19,929 bases of DNA, from contig CAZPRQ010000021.1 in assembly GCA_964589415.1 (NCBI GenBank), forward strand, positions 1 through 19,929, written 5' to 3'. The translations under genes were made by a program, and so were the position numbers. The notes beneath the pieces are model-generated. The model had not been told where the DNA came from and did no database searches. It saw only the letters and a program-made list of their open reading frames with translations. The stretch's first letter is position 1. Every line of letters starts with the position of its first letter. Source of the stretch: CAZPRQ01 sp964589415. Lineage in GTDB: Bacteria; Patescibacteriota; Doudnabacteria; UBA920. Shown one piece after another: positions 1 to 9,800 of this stretch.

Positions 1-565
1 AAAGTACTCGACGCATAAGCAAAAGACGGGAAGGTAGAAGAAGCATACGCATAGGTCGGGTAGCTTAAAATAGTGGCATACGTACTGGAGCCGTAAGCCA
101 AGGACGGGAAGGTGGAACTGTTGTATGTGTAAGTGGTATAACTGCTTAAGCTGGCGGCAGTGGCAAAGGTACTCGATGCATAACTAAAATTCACGTAGGT
201 AGATGAGCCGTAGGTATAGCTCGGGGTGTTGAGTAAGGTGGCAAAAGTATTGGAAGCGTAGGTGTAAGCGGGATAATTTAAAATTGTAGCAAAGGTGTTT
301 GAGGCGTAAGCAAAAGACGGGAAGGTGGAGGAAGAGTAAGAATAGGCCGGGGTGCTTAACAGAGTAGCAAAAGTGTTTGAGGCGTAGGAATAGGCGGGAT
401 AGTTGGCTATGGTGGCGAAGGTGGATGAACCGTAGCCAAAAGAAATAAAGGTGGAAGATCCGTAAGTATAAGAAGGGGTATTTAAGAGAGTGGCAAAAGT
501 ATTTGAGGCGTAACCAAAAGAAGCAAAGGTACTGGAAGCATAAGAGAATGGAGCGTAGGTACTGG
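1..565 (-). repeat. Coding tandem repeat array: alternating 10- and 16-residue modules
   Basis: Within the surface protein, a 10-residue module (Y-[AGS]-S-S-T-[FY]-x-S-F-x) alternates with a 16-residue module (Y-A-S-N-T-F-A-T-[LI]-L-N-T-P-S-Y-T), giving a super-repeat of about 26 residues (78 bp). At least 13 modules are visible and the array continues past position 1. Some steps carry two 16-residue modules in a row, which suggests unequal exchange of repeats. The DNA copies are diverged, so this is an old or selected array rather than a recent satellite. Confidence 0.8.
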
Positions 566-2060
566 CGGCAGTGGCTGTGGTCAAATAACCGGCAACGGCA
601 TGATTGCCCCAACCGTAAGCCGTACTCCATTCTGTGGTGGAGGCGGACAGAGGAATGGAGTAGCCGGCGCTTAAAGTTATGGCATCGGCAGTAAGCTGAA
701 GGCCGGAGGCGGAAACTGTCAGGTTGGTGTCATTGGAAATGTCTATGGCGCCATTGTATAAATTTCCATTCTCACTTCTAACAATACCGGTACCTAAAGA
801 GGCCACGGTTGACGACCCCGTTACATAAGCCGAGCCTACTACGGTAAATGTCGCGCTTGGTGTTGAAGTATTGATCCCAACATTACCGGAGGACGTGACC
901 ACAAATAAGCTGGCACCCGAAGAAGAAGCAATGGAAAACGGATTTATAGAACCGCTGGACTGAACAGACAGCTTTGCTTGTGGGGTTGTTGTACCAATCC
1001 CAACTTTTGCCTGACTGCTTACAAATATTGCGTTATTTCCCGCAGCTGTTACAACGAGAGGGCTGACGCTGGAATTTGATGCCGTTACCAAAGACAACAA
1101 TGAACCGGTTCCACTGTTACCCGTGGTGTCGGTAAGCGAAAACAGGTTAGATGCACCTGTACTCGTCCCCCACGTCATGGTTGTGCTATATCCTGCCATA
1201 GTAAGCGCAAGATTATTTGTAGGGTCTAAAAGCGATGACCATGCGGCAGAACCTCCACCCGTGCCACAACCCGCATCCGTAAGGTTGCACAATATTTTAA
1301 CCGTACCATTTTCCACGACTTTAATTTTGTGGGAAGTGGAATTGTAAAAAATACTGCCGTTAGGAAGGCCCGAAGGATCCGAAGCAAAGCTGCCCACGGA
1401 TAAATAGCCGGCAATTGTCAAATTACCGCTTGAAGTTAATTTGTTGGAGGCGGAAAAAAATTCAATGTTACCAGAGGAACTTCCCTGCAATGTTAATGTG
1501 TTTGTGCTCGTAGCGGTAATTTGAGGATTGGTTCCTCCTAAAACTAAATTACCCGAACTTAACACCGGGATTTGACTTCCGCTCGCGGACTGGGAGGCGG
1601 TATAGCCTGAAAGGCGATTCGCGTTTAAGGCATAACCGCTTGAAGTAATTTGTTGCCGCGGCGACAAAGTCTCATACTGTGAACTGGAAGAATTATAAAC
1701 TTCCACCTGCAAATATACCGTATCGTTGTCATTAAAATTAAAATTTAGCGCGTCTGGAAAACTATTGGCAACATCGCCAATATTTATATTAAACACGCCG
1801 TCGGTTACCGAAGCGGTAAACGAGCCCGGCGAACCGGATGGCCACAACTTAGTGCCCATACCCGGAGTTGAGCTGTCCCAAATAGAAAACTTAAAAGTAT
1901 AATTTCCGCTAACCAGGGAACCCGAACTGTCTGCCAACCTGCCTTGATAACTTACTATTAGAGGCGCTCCCGTAGAAGCTCGAACAACCGGCTCATAGCT
2001 AAAAACCAAACCAACCAGGCCAAGGAAAAATAATGCTGTTTTAAATATAAACTGTCTCAT
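1..2060 (-). CDS. Large secreted surface protein, tail-fibre-like, with YxSSTF repeats (3' end beyond window)
   Basis: An uninterrupted frame runs from ATG at 2060 to the window edge (at least 686 codons, no stop). Residues 1-29 form a signal peptide: basic start (MRQFIFK), hydrophobic stretch, likely cleavage near VRA-STG. Residues about 36-155 contain the SYQGRLADSSGSLVSGNYTF type of domain that I associate with CPR surface proteins. The middle is rich in Ser, Thr, Gly and Asn and has two tail-fibre-style motifs, VGIGTTTPQAKL near residue 352 and VGINTSTPSATF near 392. TTEWSTAYGWGNHAVAGYL near residue 475 is another motif seen in phage and bacterial fibres. From about residue 498 a Tyr/Ser/Thr/Phe repeat array begins. 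One Cys pair (CNLTDAGC) is visible. The start lies 2 nt after the stop of the HTH gene, so translation is probably coupled. Likely role, inferred: cell-surface fibre or adhesin. Confidence 0.85.
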   Translation of the reverse strand, partial: MRQFIFKTALFFLGLVGLVFSYEPVVRASTGAPLIVSYQGRLADSSGSLVSGNYTFKFSIWDSSTPGMGTKLWPSGSPGSFTASVTDGVFNINIGDVANSFPDALNFNFNDNDTVYLQVEVYNSSSSQYETLSPRQQITSSGYALNANRLSGYTASQSASGSQIPVLSSGNLVLGGTNPQITATSTNTLTLQGSSSGNIEFFSASNKLTSSGNLTIAGYLSVGSFASDPSGLPNGSIFYNSTSHKIKVVENGTVKILCNLTDAGCGTGGGSAAWSSLLDPTNNLALTMAGYSTTMTWGTSTGASNLFSLTDTTGNSGTGSLLSLVTASNSSVSPLVVTAAGNNAIFVSSQAKVGIGTTTPQAKLSVQSSGSINPFSIASSSGASLFVVTSSGNVGINTSTPSATFTVVGSAYVTGSSTVASLGTGIVRSENGNLYNGAIDISNDTNLTVSASGLQLTADAITLSAGYSIPLSASTTEWSTAYGWGNHAVAGYLTTATAASTYAPFSYASSTFASFGYASNTFATLLNTPSYTYGSSTFISFGYGSSTFATIANYPAYSYASNTFATLLSTPAYSYSSSTFPSFAYASNTFATILNYPAYTYASNTFATLLNTPSYTYGSSTYVNFSYASSTFATAASLSSYTTYTYNSSTFPSLAYGSSTYATILSYPTYAYASSTFPSFAYASST

Positions 2061-2062
2061 GA

Positions 2063-2245
2063 TTAAAACCCTAAAATCATATTCTTTATTTTTTCTTTTT
2101 CATACCGCCTGTCACGCCTCTTGCCAATACGGACAACGTCAATAAACCCTTGCCTCTCCCAGTTCCGCAAAGTATTCGGATGCACGTTTAAAATATGCGT
2201 AACATCTCGTATGGTTAACAACTCTGGTAATTCTTCAAATGACAT
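2063..2245 (-). CDS. Small MerR/excisionase-type helix-turn-helix protein
   Basis: A 60-residue protein if begun at ATG 2245; a TTG start at 2299 would add 18 residues but has no visible ribosome site. ELLTIRDVTHILNVHPNTLRNWE (residues 9-30) is a MerR-like helix-turn-helix of the HTH_17/excisionase class, and GFIDVVRIGKRRDRRY (33-48) is the usual wing. The protein ends ten residues later with no effector domain, so it resembles the DNA-binding part of MerR or Xis proteins only. The stop codon is 2 nt before the ATG of the surface-protein gene, which makes a two-gene operon and suggests that it controls that gene or its own promoter. Target unknown. Confidence 0.75.
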   Translation of the reverse strand: MSFEELPELLTIRDVTHILNVHPNTLRNWERQGFIDVVRIGKRRDRRYEKEKIKNMILGF

Positions 2246-2319
2246 AATTTTTTGTATCGATAGTTGGGTAATTTTTGCCAAGTAACTATAACTTAACAAT
2301 TCATACCATTTCTATATTA

Positions 2320-2348
2320 ATTTTACGATTTTTATATCCCTTGAGCAA
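2320..2348 (-). promoter_or_regulatory. Candidate promoter of the HTH/surface-protein operon
   Basis: On the minus strand TTGCTC (2348-2343), a 17-nt spacer, and TAAAAT (2325-2320). The -10 matches 5 of 6 consensus bases, the -35 only 3 of 6. It lies just downstream of the terminator at 2351-2378 and about 75 nt before the HTH gene start, as expected for an insulated new transcript. Confidence 0.35.
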
Positions 2349-2350
2349 AC

Positions 2351-2378
2351 AAAAAAGCCTGTGTTTACAGGCCTTTTA
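2351..2378 (-). terminator. Rho-independent terminator (best on minus strand)
   Basis: Stem GCCTGT/ACAGGC with a 4-nt loop (2357-2372). On the minus strand it is followed by six T residues; on the plus strand by four. It is the second stop signal between rpoC and the HTH operon. Confidence 0.75.
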
Positions 2379-2675
2379 CTGTTTAGGGAGCTATTATGTA
2401 GTGAAAAAATATGAAACTATTTTTTTATCATTTTATACTTTCAATACTAATTGACAGCTACAATTAAAATACTAAATAATTCCATTTGTTGTTAATGATT
2501 ATAAAATATTTTCATTCTGTTTCACACTAAATTTATATTTTTAATTTTTATCATTAATAAAAATTTACAACCTAAAGCAAATGTATAATTTGTACTATAT
2601 ATAAAACTGACTTGTCCACAATTTTTTTACGAGAATACTCCCCTATTTACAAACATTGACCATATATAACTAGAA
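2379..2675. other. AT-rich spacer without a recognisable gene
   Basis: About 300 bp of strongly AT-rich DNA with no open frame of credible size. One DnaA-box-like 9-mer, TTGTCCACA (2612-2620), is present, but no cluster, so I do not call an origin. A plus-strand TTGACA at about 2450 has no gene downstream. Confidence 0.5.
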
Positions 2676-2711
2676 ACCAAAACACCCCGCCACTTAGAAT
2701 GGACGGGGTGT
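2676..2711 (-). terminator. rpoBC operon terminator
   Basis: Stem ACACCCCG (2682-2689) with CGGGGTGT (2704-2711), extended inward by CCA/TGG across a one-base bulge. On the minus strand a TTTTGGTTTC tail follows; on the plus strand TTTTT follows, so it could work in both directions. It lies about 160 nt after the rpoC stop. Confidence 0.8.
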
Positions 2712-2730
2712 TTTTCGTTCTTTTTGCGAA

Positions 2731-2878
2731 TTTATTCGCGACGTAGGCGAGTCTATCCCGCCATGGCGGGATAAGCGAGCCGACCGTTTCGACTTCGCTC
2801 AAGGCCCTGAGTGCATCTCGAGGGGGGAGCTAATACAGGTTTGAATACCTCGCTGCTTGCGGCGAAAAACCTTTATTC
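2731..2878 (-). repeat. Composite intergenic repeat, copy 1, starting at the rpoC stop codon
   Basis: Read on the minus strand, the element starts with GAATAAAGGTT, which includes the last sense codon and TAA stop of rpoC. It continues with CCGCAAGCAGCG, then AAACCTGTATTAGCTCC, then GGCTCG, a perfect 20-bp palindrome TATCCCGCCATGGCGGGATA (2754-2773), and CTCGCCTACGTCGCGAATAAA. The same ordered blocks occur at 13319-13475 after the ABC permease stop, with a different palindrome in the same slot. Between the blocks lies TTGAGCGAAGTCGAAA, similar to a widely dispersed bacterial REP-like motif. Confidence 0.7.
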
Positions 2879-5800
2879 AACCATGGCTTCTGAGTCTGAC
2901 ACGTCTACGGAGACCGCCTCTCCAGCGGCTAAATTCTCCTGAGCTCGCTTTTCGCTAAAACCGGTTCCGGCAGGAATAAGTTTACCTATAATTACATTTT
3001 CTTTCAGACCTTTTAAATAGTCTGTCTTGCCGGTAACAGCGGCTTCAATTAGCACGCGGGTGGTTTCCTGAAAACTCGCAGCGGCTAAAAATGAATCGGT
3101 ATTCAAAGAAACTTTGGTAATACCCATTAGCAACTGTTCCGCCTTAGCGGGCACACGATCCTTTGCCACGAGCCCTTCATTTGAAAAATTAAATCTGGAT
3201 TTGTCCACCACTTCACCAACGACAAATGGACTGTCATTGCTTTCACTCACTCTCATCTTGCTGAACATTTGTCTCACAATTAATTCAATATGCTTTTCAT
3301 GAATTTGCTGACCCTGAGAAGTATATATATCCAGCACTTCTTTCACTATATATTTTTGTGCTGCTTCGTAGCCGTTTAAATTCATAATTTGCGTAGGATT
3401 CAAGTTTCCCTCAGTAAGCTGCTGACCCTTAACGGCCAGGTCGCCATCCTTCACGAGAAGACTGTAGGTACTCGGAATAACATACTCCTTAACCTGGTCG
3501 CCTTCATGTACTACAATAATTTTGTCTTTTTCTACTCGTACCAACCCAGCTTCTTTTGCTTTTACAGACTTACCCTCGGAATCTATAAACAATGCTTCCC
3601 CTGCCGCGACGTGACTGCCATCTTTTATGGCGGAAGACGAACCGTTTAATTCATAATTATCTTTTTCCACGTCAGCTCCTTGAATACGAACGGTAAATTC
3701 CTTGTTATTGGGTTTGGAAATATACACCTGTCCGTCAACTTCAGAAACCTGAGCCTGACCTTTTGGTTCACGCGCTTCAAATAATTCTTCCACGCGAGGT
3801 AAGCCTTGAGTAATATCTTTTACCGAAGCAGACCCGCCGGTATGGAACGTACGCATGGTTAGCTGAGTACCCGGCTCGCCAATAGCCTGAGCGGCGACAA
3901 TCCCCACAGCCGCCCCAAGACTCACCATTCGGTTAAAGCCCAAATCAAAACCGTAACATAACCGGCAAATACCTCGAGTTAGTTTACATTTTAGTACCGA
4001 GCGGCACTTCAATGACTGAATATCGGAATCCAAAATGGCTTTTGCCATTTGATCGTCTATGCCCTCATTTCTGGAAACATACAAGGTACCCTTGCTATCC
4101 TTAACGTCTTCTGCGGCAACGCGTCCGAACAAGCGTTTTTCAAAAGGCTTGCCCATTTTTTCGCTGCCTTCTCTGTCAATTATGTCATTATTTTCTGTAC
4201 CACAATCCTCGGCGTTAATAACAATATCCTGTGCAACATCCACCAAACGACGAGTAAGATAGCCGGCATCTGCGGTCCTAAGTGCCGTATCGGACATACC
4301 TTTTCGGGAACCGTGAGTGGAAATAAAATATTCCAAAACCTGTAGCCCTTCCTTAAAACTACCGCGAACCGGCAGTTCAATAACATCGCCGGCCGGATTT
4401 ACCACCAAGCCTTTCATGCCTGACATTTGAGTAACCTGGGAAAAGGAACCGCGAGCACCGGAAGAAACAAAATAATGAATTGATCCATATTCCGGCACAG
4501 CCTGAGTAACAGACTTGGCAATTTTTTCCGACACTTCCGCCCAAATTTCAACCACCCTATTTTTTCGCTCTTCCTCGGTCAATAAGCCTTCACGAAACTG
4601 CTGATACGTAGCTTCCACTTCCACATCTGCTTCTTTAAGCAATTCATACTTTATTTGAGGTACCAATAAATCATCCATACCCCAGGAAAGCCCGGAGCGC
4701 ATCATATAGTGAAAGCCCGTACGCTTAATTTCGTCAATTAGCTCAGCTGTCTTGTCATTACCATAAAGCCTATGAGCTTCCCGCACCAAAGCCTGCAATT
4801 TTTTCTTGTCAAAATTTTCATTGCGAAAACCCATTTCTTTTGGCACAACTTTGTTAAAAATAAGTCTGCCAACGGAAGTTTCTATTATCTCACCGACTTG
4901 ACCATCTTCTTCGGACATGCGAACTTTAATTTTGGCCTGAATATTTACATACTTGTTATTGTATGCCAAAATCGCTTCCTGCGGACTGGTAAATATTTTA
5001 CCTTCACCCTTAAGGCCGGAGCGCATACTGGTAATATAGTAAACTCCTACCACTACGTCTTTATCCGGGGTCATAACCGGATCTCCCGAAGCCGGCTTTA
5101 ACAGGTTATGGGCGGACACCATAATTTCACGAGCTTCTCGCTGCGCGGCTTCCGTAAGTGGAACGTGCACTGCCATTTGGTCACCGTCAAAGTCAGCATT
5201 AAACGCGGCACATACCATGGGATGCAATTGAATTGCCTTACCTTCAATAAGAACGGGTTGGAAAGCCTGAAAACCCAAACGATGCAAAGTCGGAGCGCGG
5301 TTTAACAAGACATAATGGTCTTTGGTAACTTCTTCCAAAATATCGTAAACTTCGGTCCTGCCCTGCTCAATTAACCTGTTGGCACTCCTAACGTTATGGG
5401 CGTACTCACGAGCTATAAGCTTGGAAATTACAAACGGTTTAAATAATTCCAGCGCCATAAATTTCGGCAAACCGCACTGGTGAAGCTTTAAATGCGGTCC
5501 CACCACAATAACACTGCGTCCGGAATAGTCTACGCGCTTACCTAATAAATTTTGCCTGAAACGGCCTTGCTTACCTTTAAGCATGTCAGCCAAACTGCGC
5601 AATTTGCGCTTCTGGCCGGTTGATGCCGTTACTTCCTTGCCATGGCGGATGGAATTGTCTATAAGCGCGTCCACGGCTTCTTGAAGCATGCGCTTTTCAT
5701 TGCGAGTAATAACTTCCGGTGCTTTTATTTCCAGAAGTTTCTTTAAACGATTGTTACGGTTAATGACACGGCGATACAAGTCGTTTAAATCCGAAGCCGC

Positions 5801-6790
5801 GAACCTTCCGCCGTCTAACTGCACCATGGGACGCAAATCCGGAGGAATAACAGGCAGCATGCTTATTAGCATCCATTCCGGACGAAGCCCGGAGCCAATT
5901 AACGACTTAACCAATTTTAAACGCTTTAACACTTTTCTCTGTGCCTGGCCTTCGAGGTTAGGCAATACACCCTGTAAATCCTGAGCTAATTGTTCCAAAT
6001 TTATTTCTTCTAAAAGCTGCTTTAAGGCTTCAGCGCCAATACCCGCCGCAAACACCGGACCATACTTTAAAGAAAGATCCCTATAAGCCAGTTCGGAAAT
6101 AACCTGATATTTTTTTATGGACTTAAGCTCACTGCGAGCCTGATCACGAATATCTTCCAGACCTTCTGTTTCCTTAAGCCAGGCATCTTTAAGACGGGTA
6201 ATTTCCGCGTCTATTTCCGCGCCCAAAACATCTTCGTCCTTGCCCTTGGCTTGACCCATGCCAGTTTTTGTTTTGGCTATAAGAGTTTCGTATTTTTCTT
6301 CTATGGCTTTTTTCTTCGATTTGAATTCTTTTTCAATTTGCTCTAAAGTATTTACCCTAACTTCCTCATCTACATTTATAATAATATAGGAGGCAAAGTA
6401 CACCACCTTCTCCAGTTCTTGCACGCCTAAATCCAAAATTAACCCCAAACGGGAAGGCACTCCCCGTAAAAACCAAATATGAGCCACCGGAACGGAAAGT
6501 TTAATATGACCCATGCGTTCACGCCGCACAGACGCCTTAGTTACCTCCACCCCGCACTTGTCGCACACAATTCCCTTATAACGAATACGCTTATACTTGC
6601 CGCAATAGCATTCCCAGTCCTTAATAGGTCCAAAAATCTTTTCGTCGAACAAGCCGTCCTTTTCCGGACGCTGTGTGCGGTAGTTAATAGTTTCTGGCTT
6701 GGTTACTTCCCCATGCGACCATTGTAAAATTGTGTCGGGAGAAGCAAGTTTTAGCCGCACGCCTTTAAATTCTTCTGTTTGAGTCATCAT
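2873..6790 (-). CDS. rpoC: DNA-directed RNA polymerase subunit beta'
   Basis: A 1305-residue protein, complete. RpoC forms half of the RNA polymerase cleft and carries the catalytic magnesium site. Visible landmarks: N-terminal zinc site Cys61, Cys63, Cys76 and Cys79 (CYCG and CDKCG); an extended Lys/Glu-rich coiled-coil segment at about 141-225 like that of actinobacterial RpoC; switch and rudder region around 320-425; catalytic NADFDGD at 531-537 (Asp533, 535, 537); bridge helix and trigger loop region SSGARGSFSQ to GSRKGMSDTALRTADAGYLTRRLVD (777-851); second zinc site Cys863, Cys935, Cys942 and Cys945; GEPGTQLTMRTFHTGG at 971-985. Two adjacent ATGs open the gene (6790 and 6787) and no clear Shine-Dalgarno precedes them. 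It follows rpoB by 104 bp that form a hairpin element. The stop codon lies inside the composite repeat. Confidence 0.99.
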   Translation of the reverse strand: MMTQTEEFKGVRLKLASPDTILQWSHGEVTKPETINYRTQRPEKDGLFDEKIFGPIKDWECYCGKYKRIRYKGIVCDKCGVEVTKASVRRERMGHIKLSVPVAHIWFLRGVPSRLGLILDLGVQELEKVVYFASYIIINVDEEVRVNTLEQIEKEFKSKKKAIEEKYETLIAKTKTGMGQAKGKDEDVLGAEIDAEITRLKDAWLKETEGLEDIRDQARSELKSIKKYQVISELAYRDLSLKYGPVFAAGIGAEALKQLLEEINLEQLAQDLQGVLPNLEGQAQRKVLKRLKLVKSLIGSGLRPEWMLISMLPVIPPDLRPMVQLDGGRFAASDLNDLYRRVINRNNRLKKLLEIKAPEVITRNEKRMLQEAVDALIDNSIRHGKEVTASTGQKRKLRSLADMLKGKQGRFRQNLLGKRVDYSGRSVIVVGPHLKLHQCGLPKFMALELFKPFVISKLIAREYAHNVRSANRLIEQGRTEVYDILEEVTKDHYVLLNRAPTLHRLGFQAFQPVLIEGKAIQLHPMVCAAFNADFDGDQMAVHVPLTEAAQREAREIMVSAHNLLKPASGDPVMTPDKDVVVGVYYITSMRSGLKGEGKIFTSPQEAILAYNNKYVNIQAKIKVRMSEEDGQVGEIIETSVGRLIFNKVVPKEMGFRNENFDKKKLQALVREAHRLYGNDKTAELIDEIKRTGFHYMMRSGLSWGMDDLLVPQIKYELLKEADVEVEATYQQFREGLLTEEERKNRVVEIWAEVSEKIAKSVTQAVPEYGSIHYFVSSGARGSFSQVTQMSGMKGLVVNPAGDVIELPVRGSFKEGLQVLEYFISTHGSRKGMSDTALRTADAGYLTRRLVDVAQDIVINAEDCGTENNDIIDREGSEKMGKPFEKRLFGRVAAEDVKDSKGTLYVSRNEGIDDQMAKAILDSDIQSLKCRSVLKCKLTRGICRLCYGFDLGFNRMVSLGAAVGIVAAQAIGEPGTQLTMRTFHTGGSASVKDITQGLPRVEELFEAREPKGQAQVSEVDGQVYISKPNNKEFTVRIQGADVEKDNYELNGSSSAIKDGSHVAAGEALFIDSEGKSVKAKEAGLVRVEKDKIIVVHEGDQVKEYVIPSTYSLLVKDGDLAVKGQQLTEGNLNPTQIMNLNGYEAAQKYIVKEVLDIYTSQGQQIHEKHIELIVRQMFSKMRVSESNDSPFVVGEVVDKSRFNFSNEGLVAKDRVPAKAEQLLMGITKVSLNTDSFLAAASFQETTRVLIEAAVTGKTDYLKGLKENVIIGKLIPAGTGFSEKRAQENLAAGEAVSVDVSDSEAMVE

Positions 6791-6797
6791 ATAATAA

Positions 6798-6892
6798 ATT
6801 CACGGATACACCGATTGCATGGATATCACTGATTTCTGCGGAATATGGTTTTGCATAACCGCGGCATCTGTGAAATCCGTGCATCAGCGAAT
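6798..6892 (-). repeat. Long imperfect hairpin filling the rpoB-rpoC gap
   Basis: Outer arms 6798-6816 and 6874-6892 (19 nt each) can pair in RNA at 17 of 19 positions, including two G-U pairs. Further pairing of the TCAC[AT]GAT...GCGG type continues inward, with about 9 extra nt in one arm. The arms consist of CACGGAT/ATCCGTG-like steps that resemble the repeats next to the GxxExxY gene at 12096-12573. It sits within the rpoBC transcript, starting 3 nt after the rpoB stop. Possible roles: decayed mobile repeat, or RNA processing or differential-expression hairpin. Confidence 0.7.
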
Positions 6893-6894
6893 AA

Positions 6895-9800
6895 TTATTT
6901 TTTCTTCTCTTTCTTTATTACCTTTTTCTTCGGTTCGTCCTCAAACAATAGCGAAGGTTCAGGCATGTCTTTTATAACTACAGGGGCCACGACCTCAGGC
7001 TCCTCTGCCGCGGATGTTACCACGCCATTTTCCCCCAAAAGTTCAACATCCAAACATAAACTTTGAAGTTCTTTAACCAAGACACGAAAACTTTCTGGCA
7101 CGTTGGGTTTTTTTATCTGCTCACCCTTAACAATAGCTTCGTAAGTTTTACTCCGTCCAACCACATCATCGGATTTTATGGTAAGCATTTCCTGCAAAGT
7201 ATGAGCCGCGCCATAACCTTCCAAAGCCCAAACTTCCATTTCTCCAAAACGCTGGCCACCGAACTGAGCCTTACCACCAAGCGGCTGCTGGGTAATAAGT
7301 GAGTATGGTCCGGTGGAACGGGCATGCATTTTATCGTCTACCAAATGGTGAAGCTTTAACATGTACATAACACCCACGGTAACTTTTTCGTCGAACTGTT
7401 CCCCGGTTTTACCGTCGTACAAAACCACTTTACCGTCTCTTGGAATATCGGCTTTGTCCAATTCATCTTTTATTTGATCTTCCGAAACTCCGTCAAGTAC
7501 GGGGGTAGCCACTTTATATCCCTTTAGCAAGGCGGCCATACCAAGATGGGTTTCCAAAATTTGACCAAGATTCATACGGGACACCACGCCAAGGGGGTTT
7601 AAAATAATATCCACCGGCGTACCGTTAGCCATAAAAGGCATATCTTCCACGGGTACGATTTTTGAAATAACACCTTTGTTGCCATGGCGTCCGGCCATTT
7701 TATCTCCTGGCTGGATCTTACGCAAAACCGCGACCGAAACCTGAATACTGCGAATTACCCCGGACGGCAATTTGTCACCGGCTTCGCGGGAAAACTCGCG
7801 GATGTTTACCACCTTACCATACTCTCCATGAGGCAGGGTAAGACTGGTATCTTTTACATCGCGAGATTTTTCTCCGAAAATAACGCGCAAAAGTTTTTCT
7901 TCCGCCGTCAAATCTGTTTCGCCTTTAGGCGTAATTTTACCAACCAAAAGATCTCCGGCTTTCACCTGCGCGCCTATTCTAATTACTCCGGTTTCATCTA
8001 AGTCTTTTAACTTCTCTTCGCCGACATTAGGAATGTCGCGGGTAACCTGTTCGGGACCCAATTTGGTATCTCGTACGTCAATTTTAAAATCATCAATATG
8101 AATGGAAGAAAACCTGTCCTGCTGTACCACGCGTTCGGAAACCAAAATAGCGTCTTCATAATTACCGCCTTCCCATGACATAAAAGCCAGCAAGATATTT
8201 TGTCCCAAAGCCAATTCACCATTTTCCGTGGAAGCCCCATCCGCCAAATAGTCACCTTGGCGAATTTTTTGGCCTCGGCTCACGCGCGGAATCTGGTTAA
8301 TGGCAGTAGCCGAATTGGTTCTAAGGAATTTCAAAAGCGGATATTCTTTTTTCTTTCCTTTTTCCCCGGCCACAATTATTTTGTCGCCTGTAACGGAAAC
8401 TACTTCGCCATCTTCTTCGGCAATTACTAACGTACCACTGTCATGTGCCGCTTTGGCTTCCATGCCGGTACCCACGAGCGGAGCCTGCGGTTTAATGCAA
8501 GAGACCGCTTGGCGCTGCATGTTACTGCCCATAAGGGCACGGTTCGCGTCGTCATGCTCCAAAAAAGGAATAAGAGAAGTAGTTACGGAAATAATTTGTT
8601 TGGGAGAAATATCCAAACAGTCTATATCGTCGGTGGAAGCAATGGACGGAACGGAATGAACTCGCACCGAGGCACGTAATTCCAGAAAATAACCTTTTTC
8701 ATCGGTTTCAATATTTGCCTGCCCAATAACCAAACGCTCTTCTTCGTAAGCATCCAAATAATCCACCTCTTTAGTAAGGCGCGGCTTCAAACGAATTTCC
8801 AGCATCTGGCTGTTTTTAGACAGCTCTTTGGCAACCTGGGCGGTAATTTCTTCCCCAGCGGCTGTCAGCACTTTGCCTTTTTCGTCTTTAATTTCATATA
8901 AAGCAATTTCCCCCACCGCGTCTTTGCCGTCATTTTTCGCGAATTTCTTAACTCTGCGATACGGGGTCTCAATAAAACCAAAGTCATTTACCTTGGCATA
9001 GGTAGCCAAGTGGGCCACCAAACCAATGTTCGGACCTTCCGGCGTGGTAATTGGGCATAGGCGGCCATAGTGACTGCGGTGTACGTCACGTACTTCAAAA
9101 CCCGCCCGTTCGCGCGAAAGCCCGCCGGGACCCATAGCCGACAAGCGGCGCTTGTGCTCCAATTCGGCCAACGGATTTGTCTGGTCCATAAACTGCGACA
9201 ATTGGGAAGAAGAGAAAAATTCCTGCATGGTAGCCACAATTGGCCGGACATGAATAAGCTGTGCCGGCGTAACTGTTTCTAGATCAGCCAGACTCATGCG
9301 GTCTTTGGCAATTCTGGCCATGCGGGCAAGACCCACACGAAAACGAGTTTGGATTAACTCGCCCACCGCGCGTACGCGACGATTGGCTAAATGGTCAATA
9401 TCGTCCGGTAATTCCTGAGTGTTGTTCAGCCGAATAATTTCCTTCACCACCGAAACCAAATCTTCTTTCAAAAGCAATGGATTGTCCCCGGCCGGCATGC
9501 CCATGCGCTGATTGAATTTATAACGTCCCACCGGCGAAAGGTCATAGCGTTCAAAATTAAAAAACATACCGGAAATTAATGACTTGGCATTTTCTACCGT
9601 TGCCAAATCCCCGGGACGAATACGCTTATAAACTTCCTTAAAACCTTCATCGCTATTGGTTGAAGCATCCTTTTCCAAAGTTGCCTGAATAAATTTTGTG
9701 TCGGGATCCGTGTCTATGTCCTTAAAAGTTTCCAAAATTTCTTCATTGGAAGACAAGCCGAACACGCGCAGTAGCGCGGTAATGGGAATCCTGCGCTTAC

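Noticed and set aside
1..565. CRISPR array
   Set aside because: The periodicity is coding (26 residues, 78 bp), copies are diverged throughout, and there are no unique spacers between constant repeats.
184..630. 148-codon minus-strand frame rich in Leu, Phe and Arg
   Set aside because: It lies in another frame of the repeat array of the large surface protein; its regularity mirrors the real repeat. The true frame is open across 1-2060 with signal peptide and domain motifs.
2379..2675. Possible replication origin (AT-rich DNA with one DnaA-like box)
   Set aside because: Only one imperfect box, no dnaA or dnaN nearby and no box cluster.
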